A stretch of DNA of 28,998 nt from JBECKQ01 sp040235375 (GTDB lineage Bacteria; Planctomycetota; Phycisphaerae; UBA1845): the NCBI GenBank assembly GCA_040235375.1, contig JBECKQ010000364.1, positions 1-28,998 on the forward strand. The letters run 5' to 3'. Made by a program: the position numbers and the translations under genes. A model generated the notes under the pieces. The model was not told the DNA's origin. It was given only the letters and a program-made list of their open reading frames with translations, and did not search any database. Positions 15,500 to 23,421 of the stretch are shown here, piece by piece (within the stretch, counting starts at the first letter, position 1; every line of letters begins with the position of its first letter).

Positions 15500-16921
15500 T
15501 CACTGCGTTCCATCGTTTTCGTTCGGCGGTGTGTAGGCTTCCACCTCAGCAGGCGGATAGTGAACGACATAGTCCAGGTCGAAGGGCTTGTCGCCCTCGG
15601 CGCCGCGGTCGTCCACCAGGTTGTCGCTGAAGCTGTAGAAGCTCCAACCCACGTCGTGGCGAACGTAGACGAAGTCCTTGCCGCTGAACGGGTCGATTAG
15701 ATCATCGCTCGAAACCAGGTCGCGCAACTCAGCGAGGCGGGACGGCGGCCGGCCCTTGTTCTCGATCGTGAAAATCCGCAGGGCGACGGTGAGCCTGGTG
15801 GCGAGCATCTGCATGCGGCAGCGCTCGCTGAGAACGGTGGCTCGAGAGAGCGACGGCAGTAGCATGTGGGCGACGACGTCCCATTGCGGGATGGCTCCGA
15901 GCATCTGCTCATCGTCGGCATCCGTCCAGGCACCGAGATAGGCCGGCTTCTGGCCCCGTTCGATGCACTCGTCGTAGAACGACGCCATGTGCGCCTTGAT
16001 GGTCCGGTCGGGAAGAAAGAGCTTTCCAATTCGCGTTTCCAGGCGGCTCCACCCGTCGTCGCCAGGGAAGCTTTTCCCTCCGCCCATGCCGAAATTCTGC
16101 AGGTTCGTGAGGAGATCAAAAGGCCGCGCCGTCAGCTCATCGACGATCAGAAGTCCGAACGTCTTCTCATTGCGCAGGCCGGAGCGCGTCGTCGGCACCG
16201 CCGGGCCGAGCCGATCGAGCAGGTCAGCGATGTCCTCGAGTTGGTCTTTGGAGAGATCTTGTCGCAAGGTCATTTGTTCAACCGCGCGGTCGCCCAGCGC
16301 CCAGATGGCGATGCCGACGAGGTTCTCGATCAGGGTGATGCCATTGCCCGTGTGCTGGGCCATGCGCATGACCGCTTCGTAGTTCAGCAGCGCCAGGTCG
16401 TAGGCCCCTTCGTCCTCCAGTCGTCGTCCGTCCACGACGAGCAACTTGCTCAGTTGGCGGAAGCTGCTGAGGCTGGGCAAGAGGATGGCAATGACGCTGT
16501 CTTCGGGATTGCCGAAGTAGTAGATCTGGCACTTCTCGAACGTCGCCGCCTTTCGGGCGAGCCGGAGGGCCTTCTGGTTGTCCGGATCGCGGAGGAACTG
16601 CCGCAGCTTCTCGTCGTGCCCTTTCGGCCAGGCCGTCTGCACGGCGTAATCGAACACATCTCTCAGGTCTTGCGGGAGGTCCTTGTACGCATTGACGGCG
16701 TCGAGATAGACCCAGAAGGCGTTCTTGTCACGGGGAATGTCGGGGATGTCGAACCCGCGGGCGCGCAGATTATCCATGGGCCAGACCTTCATCGTTTCAC
16801 CACGCATGGTGATGGCATCCGGTTCGGATTCGGGCGCCTCATTCGCAAAGCCGAGCGGCGCGGCGCCGGTGACGAGTCCGGCGGCGACAGCCACGGTCAA
16901 CAGCCATCGGTAGTATCTCAT
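15500..16921 (-). CDS. Exported hypothetical protein with a pseudopilin-like C-terminal region
   Basis: A 473-residue protein with a signal peptide (MRYYRWLLTVAVAAGLVTG, cleavage near GFANEA). The body is mostly helical (QTAWPKGHDEKLRQFLRDPDNQKALRLARKA and a long central helical region), without catalytic motifs I recognise. From about residue 355 the sequence (RLTVALRIFTIENKGRPPSRLAELRDL, then DLIDPFSGKDFVYVR and FYSFSDNLVDD) resembles the C-terminal part of planctomycete prepilin-like proteins, where a short helix precedes a PxxLxxL, DPFxGK, Y pattern. AAGGAG lies about 10 bases before the ATG at 16921. The DUF3352-like gene follows 122 bases downstream in the same direction, so they are probably co-transcribed. 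The region upstream holds operator-like palindromes shared with the lacI promoter. Function unknown. Confidence 0.75.
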   Translation of the reverse strand: MRYYRWLLTVAVAAGLVTGAAPLGFANEAPESEPDAITMRGETMKVWPMDNLRARGFDIPDIPRDKNAFWVYLDAVNAYKDLPQDLRDVFDYAVQTAWPKGHDEKLRQFLRDPDNQKALRLARKAATFEKCQIYYFGNPEDSVIAILLPSLSSFRQLSKLLVVDGRRLEDEGAYDLALLNYEAVMRMAQHTGNGITLIENLVGIAIWALGDRAVEQMTLRQDLSKDQLEDIADLLDRLGPAVPTTRSGLRNEKTFGLLIVDELTARPFDLLTNLQNFGMGGGKSFPGDDGWSRLETRIGKLFLPDRTIKAHMASFYDECIERGQKPAYLGAWTDADDEQMLGAIPQWDVVAHMLLPSLSRATVLSERCRMQMLATRLTVALRIFTIENKGRPPSRLAELRDLVSSDDLIDPFSGKDFVYVRHDVGWSFYSFSDNLVDDRGAEGDKPFDLDYVVHYPPAEVEAYTPPNENDGTQ

Positions 16922-17079
16922 CGTGTCCTTACTCCTTGTCCTGCCCGCGCGCCGGCATCAAGAGGACGATCCGGCGATCGCGCCGTCGCGCGCCGGCTAA
17001 TGGTGTTTCCGCCAGATCGGGATTTCTTACTGATTTTCGAATGCGGTCGATCGGCAGAATCCAATACGAGGCGTCTGCA

Positions 17080-17104
17080 CTGAAACAGTACTGAAACAGT
17101 TTCA
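17080..17104. promoter_or_regulatory. Tandem LacI-type operator candidates
   Basis: Two copies of CTGAAACAGT lie end to end (17080-17089 and 17091-17100). The second forms the 13-base palindrome TGAAAC-A-GTTTCA at 17092-17104, which has the TGAAAC half-site style of LacI-family operators. The same 10-mer recurs at the lacI promoter (17304-17313). The sites lie 160-185 bases upstream of the minus-strand gene and 165 bases upstream of the lacI -35, so either gene or both, through looping, could be controlled. Confidence 0.6.
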
Positions 17105-17268
17105 TTTCTGAGGTTTTTTGCCCATTTCAACACCCGCATCCGCGAAAGAATGGCACGATCTCTTGGTTTTCGTGGCGTAATCGCTTATAGGACATGTCGT
17201 TATGGAGTCTCCGGCGAAGAGCCGCGTTCAAGGACGACAATGTCCAAAAACCGTCGATTACTTACACC

Positions 17269-17298
17269 TTGACAGGTCTTGACCCGAGTCGCTATTCT
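17269..17298 (+). promoter_or_regulatory. Strong sigma-70-like promoter of the lacI-family gene
   Basis: TTGACA at 17269-17274 is a perfect -35, and TATTCT at 17293-17298 is a good -10 with an 18-base spacer. The transcription start would fall near 17305, inside the palindrome at 17302-17314, which fits negative autoregulation. Confidence 0.7.
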
Positions 17299-17301
17299 GA
17301 C

Positions 17302-17328
17302 GACTGAAACAGTCATCGCAACAGTTGC
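17302..17328. promoter_or_regulatory. Operator candidates over the lacI transcription start
   Basis: GACTG-AAA-CAGTC (17302-17314) contains the CTGAAACAGT 10-mer seen twice at 17080-17100. GCAAC-A-GTTGC (17318-17328) is a second odd palindrome with the same ACAGT centre. Both lie immediately downstream of the -10, the classic location for a repressor site. Confidence 0.6.
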
Positions 17329-17375
17329 GGCCGTTGTTTCGAAAACGCGACGACCGCAATTCGGAAAGGTGCATC

Positions 17376-18371
17376 ATGTCGTCCGTTCGAAGAATCGCTC
17401 AGGAGGCCGGCGTTTCGATCACCACCGTATCGCGCGCGCTGAATAACGATCCGGCGGTAAACTCGCAGACGAGACGACGAATCCTGTCGGTGGCCAACAA
17501 CTTCGGCTACGTCGCCACCATGGGACGCCGCGTCACCACCAACGTGGCCCTGACCTATACCGGCCCGCAATCGCTTTCCACGGTATACGACTCGGCGGTG
17601 CTCGACGGCGTCATCCGCGGTCTCGAAGAGCATCGCTTCGACTGCGTGATCCTGAATCTCCAGCGCGACAAGAACGCCGACGAAACCTACACGCAGTTCT
17701 TCATGCGCAAGGGCGTGCGCGGCGTCATCCTGCGAACGACCGAGCACACGCGGCACGTGTGCGAGGCGATCGCCGCGGAAGATTTTCCGTGCGTCGTGAT
17801 CAGCGAACGCTTCGATTCTTCAGAGGTGAGCTACGTCGATTGCGACTCGAAGACCGACAGCGCCCGCGCGGTGGAATACCTGCTGGCGCTGGGACATCGA
17901 CGCATCGCATTCGCCATGAACGTTGTGCCGGACCGCGATCATCTGGACCGGTTCGAAGGCTACAGGTCGGCGCTGGCCAAGGCGGGGCTGTCCATCGACG
18001 AGAATCTCGTGCTCCGGCACGCGGCCAATCTTGCCGGCGGGGCCACGGTGATGAACGTGCTTGCGAGCCGGAAGTCGCGGCCGACGGCCCTGTACTGCGC
18101 GGACCCGATGCTGGCCGTCGGGGCCATCAACAAGGCGCAGGAGCTGGGCATCCGCGTGCCGCAGGAAATATCCATCGTCGGATTCGATGACGCCCAGGTA
18201 CGCCACAGCGTCTACCCGGTGATGACGGCGGTGTGCCAGGATGCGGCACAGCTCGGCTTCGAGGCGTCGCTGCACCTGACGCGGCTGCTCACCGGCGCGG
18301 CCAAAGGCGTTCTCCAGAAAACCGTCTCGACGTTCTTCGAGGTGAACCAGTCGACGGGACCGCCCGCGTGA
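17376..18371 (+). CDS. LacI-family transcriptional regulator
   Basis: A 331-residue regulator. The N-terminal helix-turn-helix is complete (SVRRIAQEAGVSITTVSRAL, followed by the hinge-type NNDPAVNSQTRRRI), and the periplasmic-binding-protein-like effector domain follows (RAVEYLLALGHRRIAF, then ISIVGFDDAQ near the end), so it should bind DNA as a dimer and sense a small ligand, probably a sugar. The helix 'YVATMGRRV' replaces the usual YxPN hinge entry. ATG 17376 has GGAAAGG about 6 bases upstream, and a longer in-frame start at 17325 lies inside the operator region and is unlikely. It heads a run of same-strand genes for pseudopilins, dockerin-like proteins and glycosidases, the natural candidates for its regulon. 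The effector is not predictable from this sequence. Confidence 0.95.
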   Translation: MSSVRRIAQEAGVSITTVSRALNNDPAVNSQTRRRILSVANNFGYVATMGRRVTTNVALTYTGPQSLSTVYDSAVLDGVIRGLEEHRFDCVILNLQRDKNADETYTQFFMRKGVRGVILRTTEHTRHVCEAIAAEDFPCVVISERFDSSEVSYVDCDSKTDSARAVEYLLALGHRRIAFAMNVVPDRDHLDRFEGYRSALAKAGLSIDENLVLRHAANLAGGATVMNVLASRKSRPTALYCADPMLAVGAINKAQELGIRVPQEISIVGFDDAQVRHSVYPVMTAVCQDAAQLGFEASLHLTRLLTGAAKGVLQKTVSTFFEVNQSTGPPA

Positions 18372-18399
18372 ATCGCTTGGGGTGGTCGGAGTCGCACTC

Positions 18400-18415
18400 G
18401 GAAACAGAAACGATA
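18400..18415. promoter_or_regulatory. Weak operator half site upstream of the first pseudopilin
   Basis: GGAAACAG at 18400-18407 shares GAAACAG with the palindromes near lacI, followed by AAACG instead of the inverted half. It lies 30-45 bases after the lacI stop and about 55 bases before the pseudopilin start. It is a weak candidate and could be chance. Confidence 0.25.
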
Positions 18416-18463
18416 GCAAGGGATTGGACAAGCTTCCGCGCGTAACGATTCGAGGAGTTACCC

Positions 18464-19585
18464 ATGCGTACTGACCAAGGACATCCCCAGACAGCCGAAC
18501 AGAGACCGCGGCGGAGCCCCGGTACGGCGGCGGGGTTCACGCTGGTCGAGCTACTCGTCGTCGTATCGATCATTGCCATGCTCATCGCGATCCTGCTGCC
18601 GGCGCTGCGCGGGGCACGTGAACAGGCCAAGCTGACGAAATGCCTCGCGCACATGCGCGGGACAGGTGAGGCAGCAATGGTCTTCGCCGGCAGTCACAAC
18701 GACCGCTTCCAGATATCGACGGATGAGGTGGGCCTGAATCTCGCGGACACCAGCCGCCAGCGGTACGCGTACGGCGACGGGCTGGAGCTGCTGAGCTGGC
18801 CGGTGGCTCTCGCCCAGGCGGCGGGCATCCAGTGGGCCAACAACTGGGACTGGGGCGTACGCGCGGTCAACTACCAGGACGCGAAGGCCAAAAAAGAGCA
18901 CATCAAGGGCGACTTCGAGCTGGTGACCTGCCCAGCCGACAAGGTCCGTATCGCCACGCCGTTTTATCCCCGGAACAAGCCCCAGACGTGGAACAGTGTA
19001 GACAATGATGGGTTGCGGTTCGCGCCCCAAGGCGATCCGGACTTCCCCACGGCGAGCAAGCCGGACATGTCCTACTTCGGGTACCTCAGCTACGCCCTGA
19101 ACGAGGACGTTGTCGGGGCGGAGGTGGCCGAGAGCAGGGGCTCTCCCGCGTGCTGGCGATCCGTGCAGACGCAGTCGGGGTGGATAGAGTGCAAAGGCGA
19201 AACCAACTATCCCCCGTTCAGCCCGTGCGGCAAGGTGGGCACGGGCCGGCGCCTGCAGGGCGAACTCGACAAAGTCTACCGGCCGGGCGACGTGGCCCTG
19301 ATCATCGAGGCCGGCCGCGACAGCGAGGCTGAAGAGAGCGCCGGCTTCGCCAACCTGCTGCTCAGTGCCCAGGCGCCTGGGCCGTACCTGGGCGACTTCC
19401 AGCAGACGCACAGACTGCGCGTGCCGCGAAAAAGGCACCCGAAGGGTCGGTTAACGATCCTCTATTCCGACATGCACGGCGGAACCGTGATTCCCGTCGA
19501 CTTCGACGAGACCACGAAGCTGCCGACGAAATACTCGCCGCGCGTACGCGTATCGCCGTACCCCCCAAACGGCAACACGGAATAG
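18464..19585 (+). CDS. Prepilin-like (type II secretion pseudopilin-like) protein
   Basis: A 373-residue protein with a type IV prepilin N terminus. A 24-residue leader ends in Gly24, followed by FTLVELLVVVSIIAMLIAIL with Glu at +5 (E29), so it should be cleaved and methylated by a prepilin peptidase. The large C-terminal domain (about residues 50-373) has many Cys, Trp and Tyr residues and conserved blocks CLAHMRGTG, WPVALAQAAGI, NWDWGVRAV, LNEDVVG, PACWRSV and VRVSPYPPNG, all shared with the protein at 26889. It ends with HPKGRLTILYSDMHGG, an H-X10-D variant of the planctomycete H-X9-DG signature. GAGGAG lies 9 bases before ATG 18464. It follows lacI by 92 bases and precedes the dockerin-bearing repeat protein. 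These proteins are widely found in planctomycetes, and their role in adhesion or secretion is presumed. Confidence 0.9.
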   Translation: MRTDQGHPQTAEQRPRRSPGTAAGFTLVELLVVVSIIAMLIAILLPALRGAREQAKLTKCLAHMRGTGEAAMVFAGSHNDRFQISTDEVGLNLADTSRQRYAYGDGLELLSWPVALAQAAGIQWANNWDWGVRAVNYQDAKAKKEHIKGDFELVTCPADKVRIATPFYPRNKPQTWNSVDNDGLRFAPQGDPDFPTASKPDMSYFGYLSYALNEDVVGAEVAESRGSPACWRSVQTQSGWIECKGETNYPPFSPCGKVGTGRRLQGELDKVYRPGDVALIIEAGRDSEAEESAGFANLLLSAQAPGPYLGDFQQTHRLRVPRKRHPKGRLTILYSDMHGGTVIPVDFDETTKLPTKYSPRVRVSPYPPNGNTE

Positions 19586-19886
19586 TCGATGCTCTGATAC
19601 GGGGAAAGAATGCAGAATGGCCGAGTCAGCAGGGGAACAGGCCCCACTCCGATCTCAAGGCAACGATCAGGAGCCGATTTCAGCGCCCGGGGCGCCGGTC
19701 AACCACCACGAGCACACGCGGGAAGGTGATTCGAGGGATTTGGCAAACTGCGTCGGTTATAGAGCGAGCGAATCGACGCGGAGATTCACGGTAGCAGGTT
19801 TGGACGAGGACGCATTACACCACACGCCGCCTCGATAACCTCCAAAGGCGGCGGACCACGGGGCGAGAAGGAAGGAGCACACGAAT
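19586..19886. other. Intergenic region with a hairpin, no gene recognised
   Basis: The 301 bases between the first pseudopilin and the repeat protein contain an open frame at 19617-19838 without a ribosome site or recognisable content. A hairpin CCGCCT/AGGCGG (about 19828-19853) sits just before the strong ribosome site AAGGAAGGAG of the next gene. No good promoter was seen; the hairpin could protect or attenuate the downstream message. Confidence 0.4.
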
Positions 19887-22800
19887 ATGTTCAGGGTCAG
19901 GTCTCACTGGGTTGCGATCCTTGCCGTCACAGCGATGGCACTGTGCCTGACGACGGCGCAAGCGCAGCCGATCGTGGATGAGGACTTTAACAACGTAACG
20001 GGAACTGGAGGCGGTCCGCTCCTCTTCGGTTCCGGGTTCTCGTTGATCCATGACTGGGACACCGGGATTACCGGCGAGAGCGCGTTCGCCGGAACGACGG
20101 AGCGCGCCCGCATCAACGCCTCGGTCGAGGGCGATCCGACCGGCGGGCCGGACGGCTCAGGCGCCGGCAAGATCAGCGTTTCCAACATCACGTTCAATCC
20201 CGTGCATCGCGACTTCGCCAACGTGTGGGGATATCCCGGCGCGACGTTCGCCGACTCGAACGGCATCGGCGAGGGCTTCACCACGAACTGGGACGACGGG
20301 ATCGACGGCGAAAGCGCGTTCGGTGCGGTCACCGGCGGCGCCGTGCTCAACGGCCGCATGCGGGCGGAAGGGCTGCTTGCCACGCAACAGGCACACATCT
20401 TCGTCCGCGACGTGGACGTGACCAGCGGCACGTGGACGGCGGGCCTGATCTTCGACGCGCCGCCGTTCGAGGGCGCCACCGTGCTGCTGAACCCCGGCTT
20501 TGAGACGGGGACTTTCGACGGCTGGACGACGTTCGGCGCCAACAACTACGTCGCCTCCGAATTCGTCCGTTCGGGGTCGTTCTCCTTCAAGAAATTCGGC
20601 GAGTTCAGCGGCAGCTACAGCGCGTCCGGCATCTACCAGGAGCTTCCAGCCCAGGAAGGGCAGACCTGGCAGCTCGACGCCTGGTCGGCCCACATTGCGG
20701 GCGACAGCCTCACCGGCACGCAGAACCAGATGGTCATGAACATCGAGTACTACAACTCGAATGGTACGATGATCAACACCGACGGGCCGGTGACCATACT
20801 CGACACCAGCTCGCCAACGGACACGTGGATCGACAACACGGTCGCGATTACCGCTCCGGCCGGCACGGTGACGGCTCGCGCCGTGCTGATGTTCATTCAG
20901 CCGGCGAACGAAGGCGGCGCCGCGCACATCGACGACGTGACGTTCGAGGTCATCAGCGGTCCGCCGCAGAACAACGTCGATCTGGCCGCGATCAATCTGA
21001 CCGCCGACATCATGGGCGTCGCCAACGCGGGCGCCGGTGAAACGATCGGCGATTACCAACTGCGCATCGAAGACCCCGAAGGCAATCGACTGATTTACAG
21101 TGGGACGGCCCCGAGCGGAGCGATGACGACGGTGGGCGGACCGCTCTCGACATTCGTCGAGGCAACCAGCAACGGCGTCACTTCCAACGGCGTGTTCGAC
21201 GTTGGGGCCGCCAACTATCGCGTGGTCATCGCCTTCGATAACGAGCCTGCGGTCACATGGGGAACCGGCGGCGAGCTCGTCGTCGACAATGTCATTCTCA
21301 CCGGCTCCGATCCGGGCGGCAGCGCCTGGTACGCCGGCGTGTTCTGGGACGGCCTCGGGCTCGGATCGACCGACCTCAGCCAGTTGGTTCTGACGGCGGA
21401 TATCGCCGGCGACGCGACCGGCGGCGACTATGAACTGCGGCTCGAGGGCATCCAGGTCAACAGCAGCGGCGTCAATGAGGCCTTCATCGACATCACCACG
21501 ACCGGCGGCGACGCCCTCGTCACGTATGACATGTACACTTCGGGAGTCTCCAGCAACTACACCACGGACTGGGATACCGGAATCCTTGGAGAAATAGGCT
21601 GGGGCGGCATCGGCGTCGGCACGACACTGTGCGACTCCGCTACGGAGTGCCCCGGTCTCGAAGACGTGGGCATTACCGTACGGGCGATTGACACCGACGG
21701 TCACGGAGATTCGACGTCAGGCCAGATCAAGGTGGCGGGGCTCTACTCGGTGCCCCCCGGCGTCGACTGGTACGCCGGCGTCGGCTGGCCGAACCAGGGA
21801 TTGGCCTCGACTGACCTGTCGCAGGTCACGTTGAGCGCTTGGGTGAAGGGCGTCGCGGATGTCATGTGGGGCCAGTCGCTGGGCAGCATTGAGCTGCGCA
21901 TCGAGGACGCCCAGGGCGACCGGATGTACAAGCAGGTCACCGCGAACGGCGCGTGGCAGTTCATCGGCGGCACGCTGGATACCTTTACGGAAGGCGGCGC
22001 AGCGGGCGGCGGCGGCGACGGCACCTTCGATCTCGATTCGGACACGTACACCGTGGTCATCGCGTTCGACCAGCCGTTCGCCACGTGGGGCTACGGGGGC
22101 GCCATTCGAGTCGATGACGTGCACATCACGCCGTTCGCCGTAACGCGCGAAGTCGGCACGGTGTCATTCACCGGCACTGTCGACGCCGCGAAGAGCGGGA
22201 CGTTCCAGACCATCGGAGGCCTGCTGTCCGGTGGAGTGTCAACGTTCGTCGAAGACCTTTCGGAGATGTTCGACAGTGTGGCCGGAGACCTGGTTCAGTT
22301 CTGGCCCGGCTACTGGTGGTATGAGAACTGGGAGAGCGGGATCGACGGCGAAGCCGCCTTCGCCGGTACGTGGGGTACCGGGTCGCTTACTTCGGTGAGC
22401 GCGGAAGGCTGCGTGGACTGCGGCACAAACGGCACCGGCGGCGCCCGCCTGGTGTTCTCCGGCAACAACGGCGGGACGAGTGGCGGCTGGTGGGCGGGAC
22501 TTGTATTCCCGGGCCTCCGCGCCGACCTGAGCACGGCCGATCTGTCCAACGTGTACTTCACGGCGAAGATCAAGGGCGAAGTGAACGGCGCCGGCTCCAC
22601 GCTCGGCAATTACACGTTGCGTCTCGAGGACCCGCAGACCGATTTCCTCGCGTTCGACGTGACCGCCACGGGCGACTGGCAGGCGGTCGGCGGACCGCTG
22701 TCCACGGCCACGGCGGGCAGCACGCCCGATGGCGACGGTTCGTTTGACTACCTCGCCGGCAGCTACAACGCCACGCTGGTTATGGAGAACGGCACGGGTT

Positions 22801-23162
22801 ACAACACGTGGGGCACCGGCGGCAAGCTGACCATCGACAAGATCTTCCTCAGCCTGCCCGGTAACGGCATCGCCGATTGCGACACGTTCACGGTGACGAT
22901 GGCGTACGACAACGAGGTCTCGACGTGGCCCGACGGGGGCACGCTGACGATCGACAACCTGCTGTTCACCAGGGCCGGCAGCCCGGACTGCGATGTCGAC
23001 ACGGATGTCGATCTGGCCGACTTCGCCTACTTCCAGCAGTGCTTCACCGGCGAGGGTGGCGGCGTGCCGTCGGGCTGCGAGTGCGCCGATCTGAACTTCG
23101 ACGGTAACGTCGATATTGACGATTACCGTTTGATCAATCTGCGTATGGAGGGTCCCCAGTAG
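19887..23162 (+). CDS. Large secreted repeat protein with dockerin-like C terminus
   Basis: A 1,091-residue exported protein. The signal peptide is residues 1-26 (ends TTAQA). A jelly-roll, CBM4/9-like module spans about 199-356 (LLNPGFETGTFDGWTT at its start, IDDVTFEV at its end). The rest is repetitive. WD/E-x-GI-x-GE recurs at 57, 135, 562 and 815. A GDYxLRIEDP-type strand recurs at 388, 513, 666 and 907. An FDNxxxTWGTGGxLxVDN-type strand recurs at 449, 727, 968 and 1007. The pattern suggests at least four degenerate beta-sandwich units, likely carbohydrate- or surface-binding. The C terminus (about 1035-1089) is a two-loop dockerin-like domain: DTDVDLADFAYFQQCF, a Cys/Gly-rich spacer, then DLNFDGNVDIDDY. 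No catalytic residues were recognised. AAGGAAGGAG lies before ATG 19887. It sits between a pseudopilin and a beta-glucosidase. The individual module boundaries are approximate. Confidence 0.85.
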   Translation: MFRVRSHWVAILAVTAMALCLTTAQAQPIVDEDFNNVTGTGGGPLLFGSGFSLIHDWDTGITGESAFAGTTERARINASVEGDPTGGPDGSGAGKISVSNITFNPVHRDFANVWGYPGATFADSNGIGEGFTTNWDDGIDGESAFGAVTGGAVLNGRMRAEGLLATQQAHIFVRDVDVTSGTWTAGLIFDAPPFEGATVLLNPGFETGTFDGWTTFGANNYVASEFVRSGSFSFKKFGEFSGSYSASGIYQELPAQEGQTWQLDAWSAHIAGDSLTGTQNQMVMNIEYYNSNGTMINTDGPVTILDTSSPTDTWIDNTVAITAPAGTVTARAVLMFIQPANEGGAAHIDDVTFEVISGPPQNNVDLAAINLTADIMGVANAGAGETIGDYQLRIEDPEGNRLIYSGTAPSGAMTTVGGPLSTFVEATSNGVTSNGVFDVGAANYRVVIAFDNEPAVTWGTGGELVVDNVILTGSDPGGSAWYAGVFWDGLGLGSTDLSQLVLTADIAGDATGGDYELRLEGIQVNSSGVNEAFIDITTTGGDALVTYDMYTSGVSSNYTTDWDTGILGEIGWGGIGVGTTLCDSATECPGLEDVGITVRAIDTDGHGDSTSGQIKVAGLYSVPPGVDWYAGVGWPNQGLASTDLSQVTLSAWVKGVADVMWGQSLGSIELRIEDAQGDRMYKQVTANGAWQFIGGTLDTFTEGGAAGGGGDGTFDLDSDTYTVVIAFDQPFATWGYGGAIRVDDVHITPFAVTREVGTVSFTGTVDAAKSGTFQTIGGLLSGGVSTFVEDLSEMFDSVAGDLVQFWPGYWWYENWESGIDGEAAFAGTWGTGSLTSVSAEGCVDCGTNGTGGARLVFSGNNGGTSGGWWAGLVFPGLRADLSTADLSNVYFTAKIKGEVNGAGSTLGNYTLRLEDPQTDFLAFDVTATGDWQAVGGPLSTATAGSTPDGDGSFDYLAGSYNATLVMENGTGYNTWGTGGKLTIDKIFLSLPGNGIADCDTFTVTMAYDNEVSTWPDGGTLTIDNLLFTRAGSPDCDVDTDVDLADFAYFQQCFTGEGGGVPSGCECADLNFDGNVDIDDYRLINLRMEGPQ

Positions 23163-23250
23163 TCTATCATGACTAGGTCTTCGGCGCGTTGCGGCCGCAG
23201 CCCAGCGTGCCCCGGACTTGGGACCTTGCCATTCGTGCGGCTGAACCGAC

Positions 23251-23277
23251 GGCGGTCGGGATGCCCTCCCGGCCGCC
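23251..23277 (+). terminator. Stable stem-loop between the repeat protein and GH1 (possible terminator)
   Basis: GGCGGTCGGG (23251-23260) pairs with CCCGGCCGCC (23268-23277), 10 bp with one G-U pair and a 7-base loop. No T run follows, so it may be a rho-assisted terminator or an mRNA-stabilising structure. The remaining 23163-23421 holds no gene. Confidence 0.35.
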
Positions 23278-23421
23278 GTCTCGCGTGACAGACCCCACGG
23301 CCTGCGAGAACGCGCCGTGATGGTGTCGCACGAAAGTGACATGATGCCTGGATGACCAGGCGATCAACGCAGCATCGGTCGGGGATGCCGGCGCTGCCGT
23401 TACCAAGGGAAGGCTTTTTCC

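Noticed and set aside
15866..17083. 405-codon plus-strand frame opposite the second minus-strand gene
   Set aside because: No domain or ribosome site; the minus-strand product has a signal peptide and recognisable C-terminal pattern.
19617..19838. 73-codon frame between the pseudopilin and the repeat protein
   Set aside because: No ribosome site, hydrophilic and low-complexity, with no recognisable similarity.
20157..21704. 515-codon minus-strand frame opposite the repeat protein
   Set aside because: Mirror of the repetitive coding strand; His/Arg/Asp-rich composition and no recognisable motif.
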